This document shows, piece after piece, positions 32,752 through 41,300 of a DNA stretch of 64,000 nucleotides. Positions within the stretch are counted from its first letter, which is position 1, and every line of letters begins with the position of its first letter. This stretch comes from Humibacillus xanthopallidus (lineage in GTDB: Bacteria; Actinomycetota; Actinomycetes; Actinomycetales; Dermatophilaceae): the NCBI RefSeq assembly GCF_006717145.1, contig NZ_VFQF01000001.1:1-64000 (forward strand). Direction: 5' to 3'. The notes under the pieces were generated by a model. The model was not told the DNA's origin, made no database searches, and was given only the letters and a program-made list of their open reading frames with translations. A program made the translations under genes and the position numbers.

Positions 32752-33735
32752 ATGACAGTTGCATCGATGCGGAAAAGCACGATCGATCGTGCAATTATGC
32801 AACAGGGGATGGCGCTGGCCGAGCGCATCGCACCGGCTCTCGGGGCGCGCCTCGTCAACCGCAGCTGGTTCCGGGTGCCGGCGGCGCCCTCCCGTCACCC
32901 CGACGCGGGCGCAACGCCGATCGAGGAGCTGCTCGGCAGCCCCTTCGAGGTCGCCCTCCACGGGCGCAGCGTCCGCGGCTGGTTCTGGGGCGCGGGCCCG
33001 GTGGTCTACCTCGTGCACGGCTGGGGCGGGTCCCTCGAGCAGCTCACCCCACTGGTGACCCCCCTCACCCGGCGGGGACTGCAGGTGGTGGCCTTCGACG
33101 GGCTGAGCCATGGCCGCTCCGACCCCGGCGCCCACGGCCCCCGGTCGAGCCACGCCGTCGAGCTCGGCCGGTCGCTCGACGCCGTGGCGGCCCGCTTCGG
33201 GCCGTCCCGGGCCGTCGTCGCGCACTCGCTGGGCGGCCTGTCGACCCTGCTGGCCCTGCGCGACGGGTGGCTCGGCACCGAGCGTCTCGTGCTCGTCGCC
33301 CCCGTGAGCGGGGTGCCCGAGGTCCTCGGGCGCCTCAGGGGCGAGCTGGGCTTCGGCGACCGCGTCGAGCGACGCCTGCGCGCCCTCGCCGAGCGCCGCA
33401 CGGGGTATGCCGTGAGCGACCTCGAGCTCGCCCGGCTCGCGGGTGCGATCGAGCGTCCGAGGCTGCTCGTCGTCCACGACCTGCTGGATCGCGAGGCGCC
33501 CCACGCCGCCTCCGTGCGTCTCGTCAGGGAGTGGGCGGGGGCCGAGCTCTACTCGACTTCCGGTCTGGGGCACCGGCGCGTCCTCGCAGACCCCGCCGTC
33601 GGTGGGGCGGTCGCGAGGTTCGTCGACCGGCTGCCGGTGGAGCCGAGCCTGCACGCCGGTGAGCCGCGCGCTCCCTGGCCGCTCGGCGCTGCAGACGGCC
33701 AGACGGAGGCCCGGTCTGCCGCACGGGTCGCCTGA
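32752..33735 (+). CDS. Alpha/beta hydrolase
   Basis: 327 residues. Oxyanion loop HGWGG, nucleophile Ser159 in AHSLGG (Ala replaces the first Gly of GxSxG), then an acid in VVHDLLDREAP and His in GLGHRRVL. The substrate is unknown; its place under a TetR repressor suggests an ester or lipid-like inducer. AAGGAG six bases before the ATG decides the start. An in-frame ATG at 32797 lies just past the palindromic cluster and is an alternative if that cluster is a promoter-operator rather than coding sequence. Confidence 0.82.
   Translation: MTVASMRKSTIDRAIMQQGMALAERIAPALGARLVNRSWFRVPAAPSRHPDAGATPIEELLGSPFEVALHGRSVRGWFWGAGPVVYLVHGWGGSLEQLTPLVTPLTRRGLQVVAFDGLSHGRSDPGAHGPRSSHAVELGRSLDAVAARFGPSRAVVAHSLGGLSTLLALRDGWLGTERLVLVAPVSGVPEVLGRLRGELGFGDRVERRLRALAERRTGYAVSDLELARLAGAIERPRLLVVHDLLDREAPHAASVRLVREWAGAELYSTSGLGHRRVLADPAVGGAVARFVDRLPVEPSLHAGEPRAPWPLGAADGQTEARSAARVA
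32761..32792. promoter_or_regulatory. Palindrome cluster, probable TetR operator
   Basis: GCATCGATGC (32761-32770) and GCACGATCGATCGTGC (32777-32792), both perfect palindromes, lie in codons 4-14 of the hydrolase gene. The second shares CGATCGTGCTTTT, inverted, with the tetR promoter spacer. Confidence 0.6.
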
Positions 33736-33782
33736 GCGTCCACCCACTGGGCCGGGGGAGTCGGTGGCGCCCCGTCGCTTGT

Positions 33783-33788
33783 TACGTT
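33783..33788 (+). promoter_or_regulatory. Leaderless -10 of the SGNH gene
   Basis: TACGTT, then six bases (GCTCTG), then the ATG at 33795. Confidence 0.6.
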
Positions 33789-33794
33789 GCTCTG

Positions 33795-34508
33795 ATGGAC
33801 TTCACGGCTGACGAGTACGCCCGACGCGATGCCGACCGACTCCGCGAGGTGCTCGCCGGGCCACCGGTGACGTGGGTGTTCCTCGGCGACAGCATCACGC
33901 AGGGGGTGCACCACACCCGCGGCAGGCGAGGCTACGTCGAGCACTTCGCAGAGCGGGTGCGCGGCGAGCTGGGGCGGCGCAGCGACGCCGTCATCAACTC
34001 CGGCGTCTCGGGCACGACCACCGACGACCTCCTGCCTGAGTTCCACTGGCGCGCGGGGCGGTTCGCGCCCGACGTCGTCTTCGTGATGTTCGGGACCAAC
34101 GACCAGACCGCTGGTCCCGACGGCATCCGCGGCTTCCGCTACCGCCTCGACCAGATCGTGCAGCGCTCGCGCGACGTCGGCGCGATGGTCGTGCTCCAGA
34201 CGCCGCCGCCCGTCGAGGCCGACGGCGACCGCTCGCCCGAGCTGGCGGAGTCCTACGCGCAGGCCGTCCGCCAGGTCGGTGACGACCTCGGGGTCCTCGT
34301 GGTCGACCACGCAGCGGCCTGGAGTGCTGCGGCCGAGCGCAGCGGTGCAGCAACCGCGCCGGACGGCTGGCTCGACGATGCCTTCCACCCGAGCGCCCGC
34401 GGTCACCACGAGCTGGCCCTCACGCTCTTCTCCGGCCTCGGCATCGCCGACGCGTCGAGCGAGGTCTGCTCGCTCGTGATCGACGAGTCCGTCGGCGCCA
34501 GCGCCTGA
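33795..34508 (+). CDS. SGNH/GDSL hydrolase
   Basis: 237 residues with all four family blocks: FLGDSIT (Ser33), a Gly in NSGVSGTTTDDLL, FGTNDQ, and the C-terminal DDAFHPSARGH supplying Asp and His. There is no signal peptide, so it is a cytoplasmic esterase or lipase-like enzyme of unknown substrate. It has its own leaderless-type promoter and stands alone. Confidence 0.88.
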   Translation: MDFTADEYARRDADRLREVLAGPPVTWVFLGDSITQGVHHTRGRRGYVEHFAERVRGELGRRSDAVINSGVSGTTTDDLLPEFHWRAGRFAPDVVFVMFGTNDQTAGPDGIRGFRYRLDQIVQRSRDVGAMVVLQTPPPVEADGDRSPELAESYAQAVRQVGDDLGVLVVDHAAAWSAAAERSGAATAPDGWLDDAFHPSARGHHELALTLFSGLGIADASSEVCSLVIDESVGASA

Positions 34509-34612
34509 GCCACCCCGGAGCGCCTGGACTCCCCGCCACTCAGGGGTGGATCAGGGTCGGATCAGGGCCGACCCCAGCAGCGCACGGGGGCGGGAGGCGG
34601 GACGATGGAGCC

Positions 34613-35014
34613 ATGACACAACCGATTCCCTCCCCGCAGGGCCAGGGCCTGCCCGCCACCACGGCCGAGGAGCGCACCTGGGCGATCCTCGGCCACCTCG
34701 CCGCCGTCATCGCCGCCGTCATCTCGGCGGGGTGGCTCAGCATCGTGGGTCCGCTCGTGATCTGGGCGCTCTACAAGGACAAGAGCGCCTTCGTGCGACA
34801 GGCCGCGGCCGGCGCCTTCAACTTCAACCTCGCCGTGTGGGCCGCCGTCATCGTCGGCTGGATCATGTTCTTCACGGTCATCCTCATCCCTGTCGCGCTC
34901 ATCGTGTGGCTGGTCGCGGTCGTCGCCGCCCTCGTCTTCCACATCAAGGCCGCTCTTGCTGCGAACCGCGGCGAGCTCTACCACTACCCGTGGGCCATCA
35001 CGGTCCTGCGCTGA
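34613..35014 (+). CDS. DUF4870 (Tic20-like) small membrane protein
   Basis: 133 residues. EERTWAILGHLAAVIA opens the domain, WALYKDKSAFVRQAAAGAFNFNLAVW is its conserved middle, and about three membrane segments follow. The function of this family in bacteria is unknown. GACGAT ends six bases before the ATG, a weak fit to the leaderless -10 pattern. Confidence 0.85.
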   Translation: MTQPIPSPQGQGLPATTAEERTWAILGHLAAVIAAVISAGWLSIVGPLVIWALYKDKSAFVRQAAAGAFNFNLAVWAAVIVGWIMFFTVILIPVALIVWLVAVVAALVFHIKAALAANRGELYHYPWAITVLR

Positions 35015-35058
35015 GGCACCTTCCCCGGGGATCTGACCGGGGCCTTGCAGGCATGGAA

Positions 35059-35095
35059 CGATGGGGTGGCCGCTCACGAGGCGGCCACCCCATCG
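35059..35095. terminator. Terminator after the DUF4870 gene
   Basis: Perfect 15-bp stem CGATGGGGTGGCCGC / GCGGCCACCCCATCG around a 7-base loop, before pruA. Confidence 0.85.
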
Positions 35096-35144
35096 CGCGC
35101 CGGCTCGGCCCGCGCGCGCCCCGTGCTACAGCAGGAGAAGGTCG

Positions 35145-36773
35145 ATGGATGCAGTGACGCACGTGCCCGCGCCGGTCAACGAGACGGTGCTCGACTACGC
35201 CCCGGGGTCGTCTGAGCGCGCCTCGCTCGAGGTGGCGCTGGCCGAGCTCGGGAGCTCGTCAGTCGAGCTGCCCCACGTCATCGACGGGCAGCGGGTGACC
35301 GGCACCGGCCGTGCGGTGGCCGTGCGGCAGCCGCACGCGCACCGCTCGGTGCTCGGCACCCTGCGCAACGCCACCGTCAAGGAGGGGCAGGCCGCGGTCG
35401 ACGCGGCCAAGGCTGCCGCCCCGATGTGGCGCGAGCTCGCCTTCGACGACCGCGCAGCGATCCTCCTCAAGGCGGCGGAACTGCTCTCCGGCCCGTGGCG
35501 CGCCCGGCTCAACGCGGCGACCATGCTCGGGCAGAGCAAGACGGCCTACCAGGCCGAGATCGACAGCGCCTGCGAGCTCATCGACTTCTGGCGGCTCAAC
35601 GTCCACTTCGCGCGTCAGATCCTCGAGGAGCAGCCGCCGCTCAACACCAAGGGCATCTGGAACCGCTCCGACTACCGCTCGCTCGAGGGCTTCGTCTACG
35701 CGATCACGCCCTTCAACTTCACGGCGATCGCCGGCAACCTGCCGACCGCGCCGGCCCTCATGGGCAACACGGTCGTCTGGAAGCCTTCTCCCACACAGCA
35801 GTTCGCGGCGTCACTCACGATGCAGCTGCTCGAGGAGGCGGGCATGCCGCCGGGTGTCATCAACATGGTGACCGGCGACGGGATCAACGTCTCCAAGGCG
35901 GCGCTCGCCGACCCCGACCTCGCCGGCATCCACTTCACCGGCTCGACGCCGACGTTCCAGCACCTCTGGTCCGAGGTCGGCTCCAACCTCGGCCGCTACC
36001 GCACCTACCCGCGACTCGTCGGCGAGACGGGTGGCAAGGACTTCATCCTCGCCCACCCGAGCGCCGACCCGGCCGTCCTGCGCACCGCGATGATCCGGGG
36101 CGCCTTCGAGTTCCAGGGCCAGAAGTGCTCGGCCGCCTCCCGCGCCTACGTGCCGGCGTCGCTGTGGAAGCAGATCAAGGCTGACCTCGTCGAGATCACC
36201 AACGGGCTGTCGCAGGGCGATGTCACCGACCTGTCGAACTTCATGGGTGCCGTCATCGACGACCGGGCCTTCGCCAAGCACAAGGACGCCATCGACCGCG
36301 CCCACGCCACGTCGGGCATCGACGTCATCGCCGGTGGCACCTACGACGACTCGGTGGGCTACTTCGTACGCCCGACCGTCCTCGAGATCAAGGACGCCTC
36401 CGACGAGTCGTTCCGCACCGAGTACTTCGGCCCGATCCTGTCGGTGCACGTCTACCCGGACCGCCAGTACGACCGGGTGCTCGACCAGATGGAAGGCTTC
36501 GCCCCCTTCGCCCTCACCGGGTCGATCATCGCCCAGGACCGCCGGGTCATCGCCGACGCGACGAAGCGGCTGCGCTTCGCGGCCGGCAACTTCTACATCA
36601 ACGACAAGCCGACCGGTGCCGTCGTCGGTCAGCAGCCCTTCGGTGGGGGCCGCGCCTCGGGCACGAACGACAAGGCCGGCGCGGCGCAGAACCTCCTGCG
36701 GTGGACGAGCGTCCGCTCGATCAAGGAGACGTTCGTGCCCCCGACCGCTCACGCCTACCCCCACATGGGCTGA
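35145..36773 (+). CDS. pruA: L-glutamate gamma-semialdehyde dehydrogenase (P5C dehydrogenase)
   Basis: 542 residues, typical of the monofunctional enzyme, which oxidises glutamate semialdehyde / pyrroline-5-carboxylate to glutamate in proline degradation. Aldehyde dehydrogenase signatures: FTGSTPTFQHLW, catalytic base Glu294 in VGETGGKD, and catalytic Cys328 in FEFQGQKCSAASRAY. The start follows AGGAGAAGG. No proline dehydrogenase gene is adjacent. The NAD-glutamate dehydrogenase gene 1.5 kb away uses its product. Confidence 0.95.
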   Translation: MDAVTHVPAPVNETVLDYAPGSSERASLEVALAELGSSSVELPHVIDGQRVTGTGRAVAVRQPHAHRSVLGTLRNATVKEGQAAVDAAKAAAPMWRELAFDDRAAILLKAAELLSGPWRARLNAATMLGQSKTAYQAEIDSACELIDFWRLNVHFARQILEEQPPLNTKGIWNRSDYRSLEGFVYAITPFNFTAIAGNLPTAPALMGNTVVWKPSPTQQFAASLTMQLLEEAGMPPGVINMVTGDGINVSKAALADPDLAGIHFTGSTPTFQHLWSEVGSNLGRYRTYPRLVGETGGKDFILAHPSADPAVLRTAMIRGAFEFQGQKCSAASRAYVPASLWKQIKADLVEITNGLSQGDVTDLSNFMGAVIDDRAFAKHKDAIDRAHATSGIDVIAGGTYDDSVGYFVRPTVLEIKDASDESFRTEYFGPILSVHVYPDRQYDRVLDQMEGFAPFALTGSIIAQDRRVIADATKRLRFAAGNFYINDKPTGAVVGQQPFGGGRASGTNDKAGAAQNLLRWTSVRSIKETFVPPTAHAYPHMG

Positions 36774-36783
36774 CGCTGTGCCG

Positions 36784-36820
36784 ACGGGCCTGGCCGAGAT
36801 CCCTTGCGGGTCAGGCCCGT
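36784..36820. terminator. Probable terminator between pruA and the DUF2505 gene
   Basis: ACGGGCCTG pairs with CAGGCCCGT over a 19-base loop. The right half overlaps the last codons of the converging gene. Confidence 0.45.
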
Positions 36821-37308
36821 TCGGCCAGCCACCGTGCGCCGGTGCGCCCTTCGCCGTGGATCGCGTCGATGACCGCCGGAGCGGCAGCCTTCTCGACCTT
36901 GCCGCCGAGGAGCGGGATCGAGGCCTTGAGGTCTCCGTCGATCGTCATGGCCGTGTTGGCGGCGCCGGGGACCAGTCGCACCTTCGCGCGCAGCGCCACG
37001 GGTGCCCCGGCGACCTCGACGACGAGGCTGCCGTCGCGGCTGCCGTCGGCGGCCGCTCCCGCCCAGTCGTAGGTCTCGGTGACCGAGAGGGTGTCGCCCA
37101 CGATGGATCGCGCGAAGTCGGGCAGGTTGTGGGCCGGCAGGTCGCGCTGGGTCACGACCCGGGCCCCGTCACCGGTGGGCGTCACGGCCGACTCGTGTCG
37201 CGCTGAGCCGGCCTCGAGGCACTTGGCCTCCTGGAAGGCGGGGTCGGTCAGCATCGCGAAGACGGCGTCGGGCGCGGCCGTGTAGTCGATCCGTTCGGTG
37301 ATCTTCAT
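36811..37308 (-). CDS. DUF2505 (SRPBCC-like) protein
   Basis: 165 residues. MKITERIDYTAAPDAVFAMLTDPAFQEAKC and VTQRDLPAHNLPDFARSIVGD match the DUF2505 branch of the START/Bet v1-like fold, which encloses a hydrophobic ligand. The ligand is unknown. Start fixed by the -10 TAGCGT six bases before the ATG (leaderless). Confidence 0.82.
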   Translation of the reverse strand: MKITERIDYTAAPDAVFAMLTDPAFQEAKCLEAGSARHESAVTPTGDGARVVTQRDLPAHNLPDFARSIVGDTLSVTETYDWAGAAADGSRDGSLVVEVAGAPVALRAKVRLVPGAANTAMTIDGDLKASIPLLGGKVEKAAAPAVIDAIHGEGRTGARWLAERA

Positions 37309-37314
37309 GGGCCC

Positions 37315-37320
37315 ACGCTA
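37315..37320 (-). promoter_or_regulatory. Leaderless -10 of the DUF2505 gene
   Basis: TAGCGT on the minus strand, then GGGCCC, then the ATG at 37308. Confidence 0.6.
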
Positions 37321-37335
37321 GGGCACCGCCTCCGC

Positions 37336-37857
37336 TCACGACGTGGCGGACCGGCCCGCTCGCGCGTCGAGCGCCACCGCTGCCAGGGCGTCGTGCGAGT
37401 GCTGCAGCTCGCGACCGAGTCTCGCGAGCTCGCGGGCACGAACCATCGTCACGCGGTTGAGCAGCTCCTGCAGGCGCTGCCGCTCGCGCGCCCGGGTCTG
37501 CGGGTCGACGCGGCTCGGGCCCGACGACTCGACGACGACCTGGCCGTCGATGACGAGGTCCGCCCGCGCGAGGTCGGGGGCCAGCTGTCGGGCCCGTGCG
37601 GCCGTCTCGACGCTCGTCGTGGTCCAGGCCTGGAGCAGCGCCCCGACCCGGTCGAGCTCGGTCGCCGCCCGCTCGAGCAGCAGCCGCTCGTGCGAGCTGA
37701 CGTCGTCGACGGGCCGCCGCCGGGCCTGTGACGCGCGAGCCGCACGGGCCGCCGACCCGCCGAGCTCGGTGACGAGGTCGGCCAGCCGGGCCGACTGGGT
37801 GAGCAGGGCACCGCCCAGGGCCGAGACCGAGGCGGGGTCGCCGGTGGGGAGGGTCAT
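37336..37857 (-). CDS. Hypothetical protein, second of a coupled pair
   Basis: 173 residues, mostly helical and rich in Ala, Arg and Leu, with ALGGALLTQSARLADLVTELGGSAARAARASQ near the N-terminus (in two recognisable heptad-like runs) and RARERQRLQELLNRVTMVRARELARLGRELQH near the C-terminus. It looks like a coiled-coil or four-helix protein of the kind seen in WXG100-like sets, but I see no WxG motif and give no function. Start shares ATGA with the previous gene's stop. Confidence 0.6.
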   Translation of the reverse strand: MTLPTGDPASVSALGGALLTQSARLADLVTELGGSAARAARASQARRRPVDDVSSHERLLLERAATELDRVGALLQAWTTTSVETAARARQLAPDLARADLVIDGQVVVESSGPSRVDPQTRARERQRLQELLNRVTMVRARELARLGRELQHSHDALAAVALDARAGRSATS

Positions 37858-38174
37858 CGGGGACCGCCCTCCGGGGCACCCGGCCGGGCGGACCTCGCGA
37901 GGTCGCCAGCGGCATACCCCGTCGGTATGCCGTCCGGCGCGCTCGCGCGGCCGAGGTCGAGCAGGCGCTCCTCCGCCGCCTCGGACAGGGCGCGCAGGGC
38001 ATCGGCGGCCTGCTCGACCCACGTGTCGAGCAGGCGCTGGGTCGGGACGTCGCCGAGGTCGGGGAGGTGGTCGAGCAGCCGGTCGGACATCGCCCGGGTC
38101 TCGAGGCGCGCCGTCGCGAGCGCCCGCAAGGCCGCGGCGTCAGCCGTCGCGGGACGGCTGCTCGCATCGCTCAT
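37854..38174 (-). CDS. Hypothetical protein, first of a coupled pair
   Basis: 106 residues, helical in the middle (AAALRALATARLETRAMSDRLLDHL ... LLDTWVEQAADALRALSEAAEERLLDL, given here in part) and disordered at the end. I do not recognise it. The ATG at 38174 follows TAGAGT by seven bases, a near-leaderless start. Codons at 37910-37932 include an inverted pair of the dispersed GTATGCCG octamer. Confidence 0.55.
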   Translation of the reverse strand: MSDASSRPATADAAALRALATARLETRAMSDRLLDHLPDLGDVPTQRLLDTWVEQAADALRALSEAAEERLLDLGRASAPDGIPTGYAAGDLARSARPGAPEGGPR

Positions 38175-38253
38175 GAACCCCACTCTAGGCAGTCCGGCGA
38201 CGACACCCGGAGAGTTCTCCACGGGTCGTTTCGGACCCGGCGCCGGTCGGCGC

Positions 38254-38259
38254 TAGGCT
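38254..38259 (+). promoter_or_regulatory. -10 upstream of the NAD-GDH leader ORF
   Basis: TAGGCT, then six bases (CACATC), then GTG at 38266. Transcription would start at that GTG. Confidence 0.55.
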
Positions 38260-38265
38260 CACATC

Positions 38266-38313
38266 GTGAGATGCCCGGCACGACGAGGTGCCGGCGCACG
38301 CGCCACACGGTGA
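38266..38313 (+). CDS. Possible 15-residue leaderless leader peptide of NAD-GDH
   Basis: A GTG placed exactly where a leaderless start should be begins a 15-codon frame, VRCPARRGAGARATR, then TGA 16 bases before the NAD-GDH ATG. Five of 15 residues are Arg and one is Cys. Arg is a glutamate precursor, so attenuation is imaginable, but this is speculation. Confidence 0.35.
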   Translation: MRCPARRGAGARATR

Positions 38314-38329
38314 GGAAACCGACACACGC

Positions 38330-41300
38330 ATGACCGCGTCACTCGAAGAGTCTCGGATCGACGTCCTCCGTACCGCCGCCGCCGCGGCGGCGCCACCGAC
38401 GACCAGCACACGAGCCGAGGGTCGCCGTGGCCGGCGCGCAGACCCCACCGCGGAGGTCGAGGCGTTCCTCGCCTCCTACTACCGACTCGTCGCGACCGAG
38501 GACCTGCTCGCCCGCCCCGCCCGCGAGCTCTCGACGATGGCCCTCGCGCACCGCGACTTCGCCCAGCAGCGCCCCGTCGGCACGCTCAACGTCCGGGCCT
38601 TCAACCCCACGGCGCAGGACGAGGGCTGGTCGACCGGCCTCACGGTCGTGCAGATCGTCTGCGACGACATGCCCTTCCTCGTCGACTCTGTCGTCTCGGC
38701 GCTCGGCGGGTTCGACCGGGGGGTGCACCTCATCGTCCACCCCCAGATGACGGTCGAGCGCACCATCACGGGTGAGCTGCGCTCGGTGCTGCCCGAGGGC
38801 AGCTCGATGGGAACGCACGACGACTCCATCGGCGTGGTGCGTGAGTCGTGGATGCACGTCGAGATCGACCGCCTGCCCCCGAGTGCCCTCGAGGACCTCG
38901 AGGCGCGGCTGCGCCACGTGCTCGAGAACGTCCGCGACTCCGTCGAGGACTGGCCGAAGATGCGCGCGCACGCGCTGACCATCGCGAGCGAGCTCAAGTC
39001 GGCCACCCCTCCCGGGACCGACCCCCGCCAGGCGCGCGAGGCGAGCCGCTTCCTCGAGTGGCTCGCGCACAACAACTTCACCTTCCTCGGCTACCGCGAG
39101 TACGCCCTGAAGCACGAGAGCGGCCACGACATCTCGGTGCAGGTGGCCGGCACCGGCCTGGGCGTCCTGCGCTACGACCGGCCGCACGCCGGCACGGGTG
39201 TCGTGCTGACGCCCGCGGCGAGCCGGGCCGCCCGCGACTCGACGATCCTCATCATCACCAAGGCCAACTCGCGCGCCACCGTGCACCGCGACGTCTACCT
39301 CGACTACATCTCGATCAAGAAGTTCGACGCGCGCGGCGAGTGCGTCGGCGAGCAGCGCTTCCTCGGGCTCTACGCCTCGGCCGCCTACAACGACACGATC
39401 CACGACATCCCGCTGCTCGACGTCAAGGCGGAGGAGGTGCTGCGCCTCACCGGGCTCTCCCCGGACAGCCACTCCGGCAAGGACATCCTGCAGATCCTCG
39501 AGACCTACCCGCGCGACGAGCTCTTCCAGACGAGCCCCAAGCAGCTCTCCGACATCGCGACGAGCGTGCTGCACCTCCAGGAGCGCCGCAAGACCAAGCT
39601 CTTCACGCGTCGCGACGAGTTCGGCCGCTTCGTCTCCTGCCTCGTCTACCTCCCGCGCGACCGCTACAACACGACGGTGCGCCTGCGCATCGAGGCCATC
39701 CTGCTCGAGGCCTACGGCGGCCAGACGATCGACAACACGACCCGCGTCAGCGAGTCGACGCTCGCGCGCCTGCACTTCGTCGTCCGTATGCCGTCCGGCG
39801 TGGACATCCCCGACATCGACGAGGACGCGCTGGAGCGTCGCGTCATCGACGCCACCCGCACGTGGGACGAGGATCTCTCCGAGGCGCTCAGCCAGTCGCG
39901 CGGCGTCGACGAGGGCGCCCGCACGATGGCGGCCTACGCCAAGGCGCTGCCCGAGGCGTACAAGGAGGATTTCGACGTCGAGACGGCCGTGGCCGACCTC
40001 GACCGCATCGAGCGCCTCGGTGAGGGCGACCGCACCACCGCGCTGCACCTCTATGCCGATGCCGCAGCAGAGGGGCCCGAGGAGCGGCGGTTCAAGCTCT
40101 ACCGTCGGGCCGACCTGTCGCTGACTCAGGTGCTCCCGCTCTTCACCCACCTCGGTGTCGAGGTGACCGATGAGCGGCCCTACGAGGTGCGGGTCGTCGA
40201 CCACCAGCGCGTGCTGCACATCTTCGACTTCGGCCTGCGGGCTCCCGCCGAGCGGTGGGGCACCGGCGCCGACGCCGACGAGGTGCGGGGCCGCTTCGAG
40301 GACGCCTTCCGCGCGGTCTGGGAGGGCCGCGCCGAGTCCGACGGCTTCAACGCCCTCGTCCTCGCCGCCGGTCTGACGTGGCGCCAGGTCGTCATCCTGC
40401 GCACCGTCGCGAAGTACCTCCGCCAGACCGGGTCGACCTTCTCGCAGGACTACGTCGAGTCGGCCCTCGTCGCCCACACCGGCATCGCGCGCAGCCTCGT
40501 GGAGCTCTTCGAGGCGCGCTTCGACCCCGACGCCTTCGACGACACGACCGAGGCAGGGGTCGCCCAGCGCGCCGCCCGGCAGCGCACGCTCGTCGCGAGC
40601 GTCAAGGAGGCCCTCGACGACGTCGCGAGCCTCGACCACGACCGCATCGTGCGGGCCCTGCTCGGCGTCATCCAGGCAAGCCTGCGCACGAACTTCTACC
40701 AGCCCGACGAGCGCGGCAACGACAAGACCTACGTCTCGCTCAAGCTCAACCCCAAGAAGGTCCCCGACCTGCCGGCGCCGCGGCCGATGTTCGAGATCTG
40801 GGTCTACAGCCCCCGCGTCGAGGGTGTGCACCTGCGCTTCGGCAAGGTCGCCCGAGGCGGCCTGCGCTGGAGCGACCGCCGTGAGGACTTCCGCACCGAG
40901 ATCCTCGGCCTCGTCAAGGCACAGATGGTCAAGAACGCCGTCATCGTGCCGACCGGGAGCAAGGGCGGGTTCTATGCGAAGCAGCTGCCCGACCCCGCCG
41001 TCGACCGCGCGGCGTGGATGGACGAGGGCATCGCGGCATACCGGCTGTTCATCTCGGGCCTGCTCGACCTCACCGACAACCTCGTCTCCGGCGAGGCGGT
41101 GCCGCCGCAACGGGTCGTGCGCCACGACGAGGACGACACCTACCTCGTCGTCGCCGCCGACAAGGGCACGGCGAAGTTCTCCGACATCGCCAACGGCATC
41201 TCTGCCGACTACGGCTTCTGGCTCGACGACGCCTTCGCGTCAGGCGGCTCGGCCGGCTACGACCACAAGGGCATGGGCATCACCGCCCGGGGCGCCTGGG

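Noticed and set aside
38339-41125. A 928-codon open frame opposite NAD-GDH
   Set aside because: Antisense shadow of a well-supported gene, for the same composition reasons.
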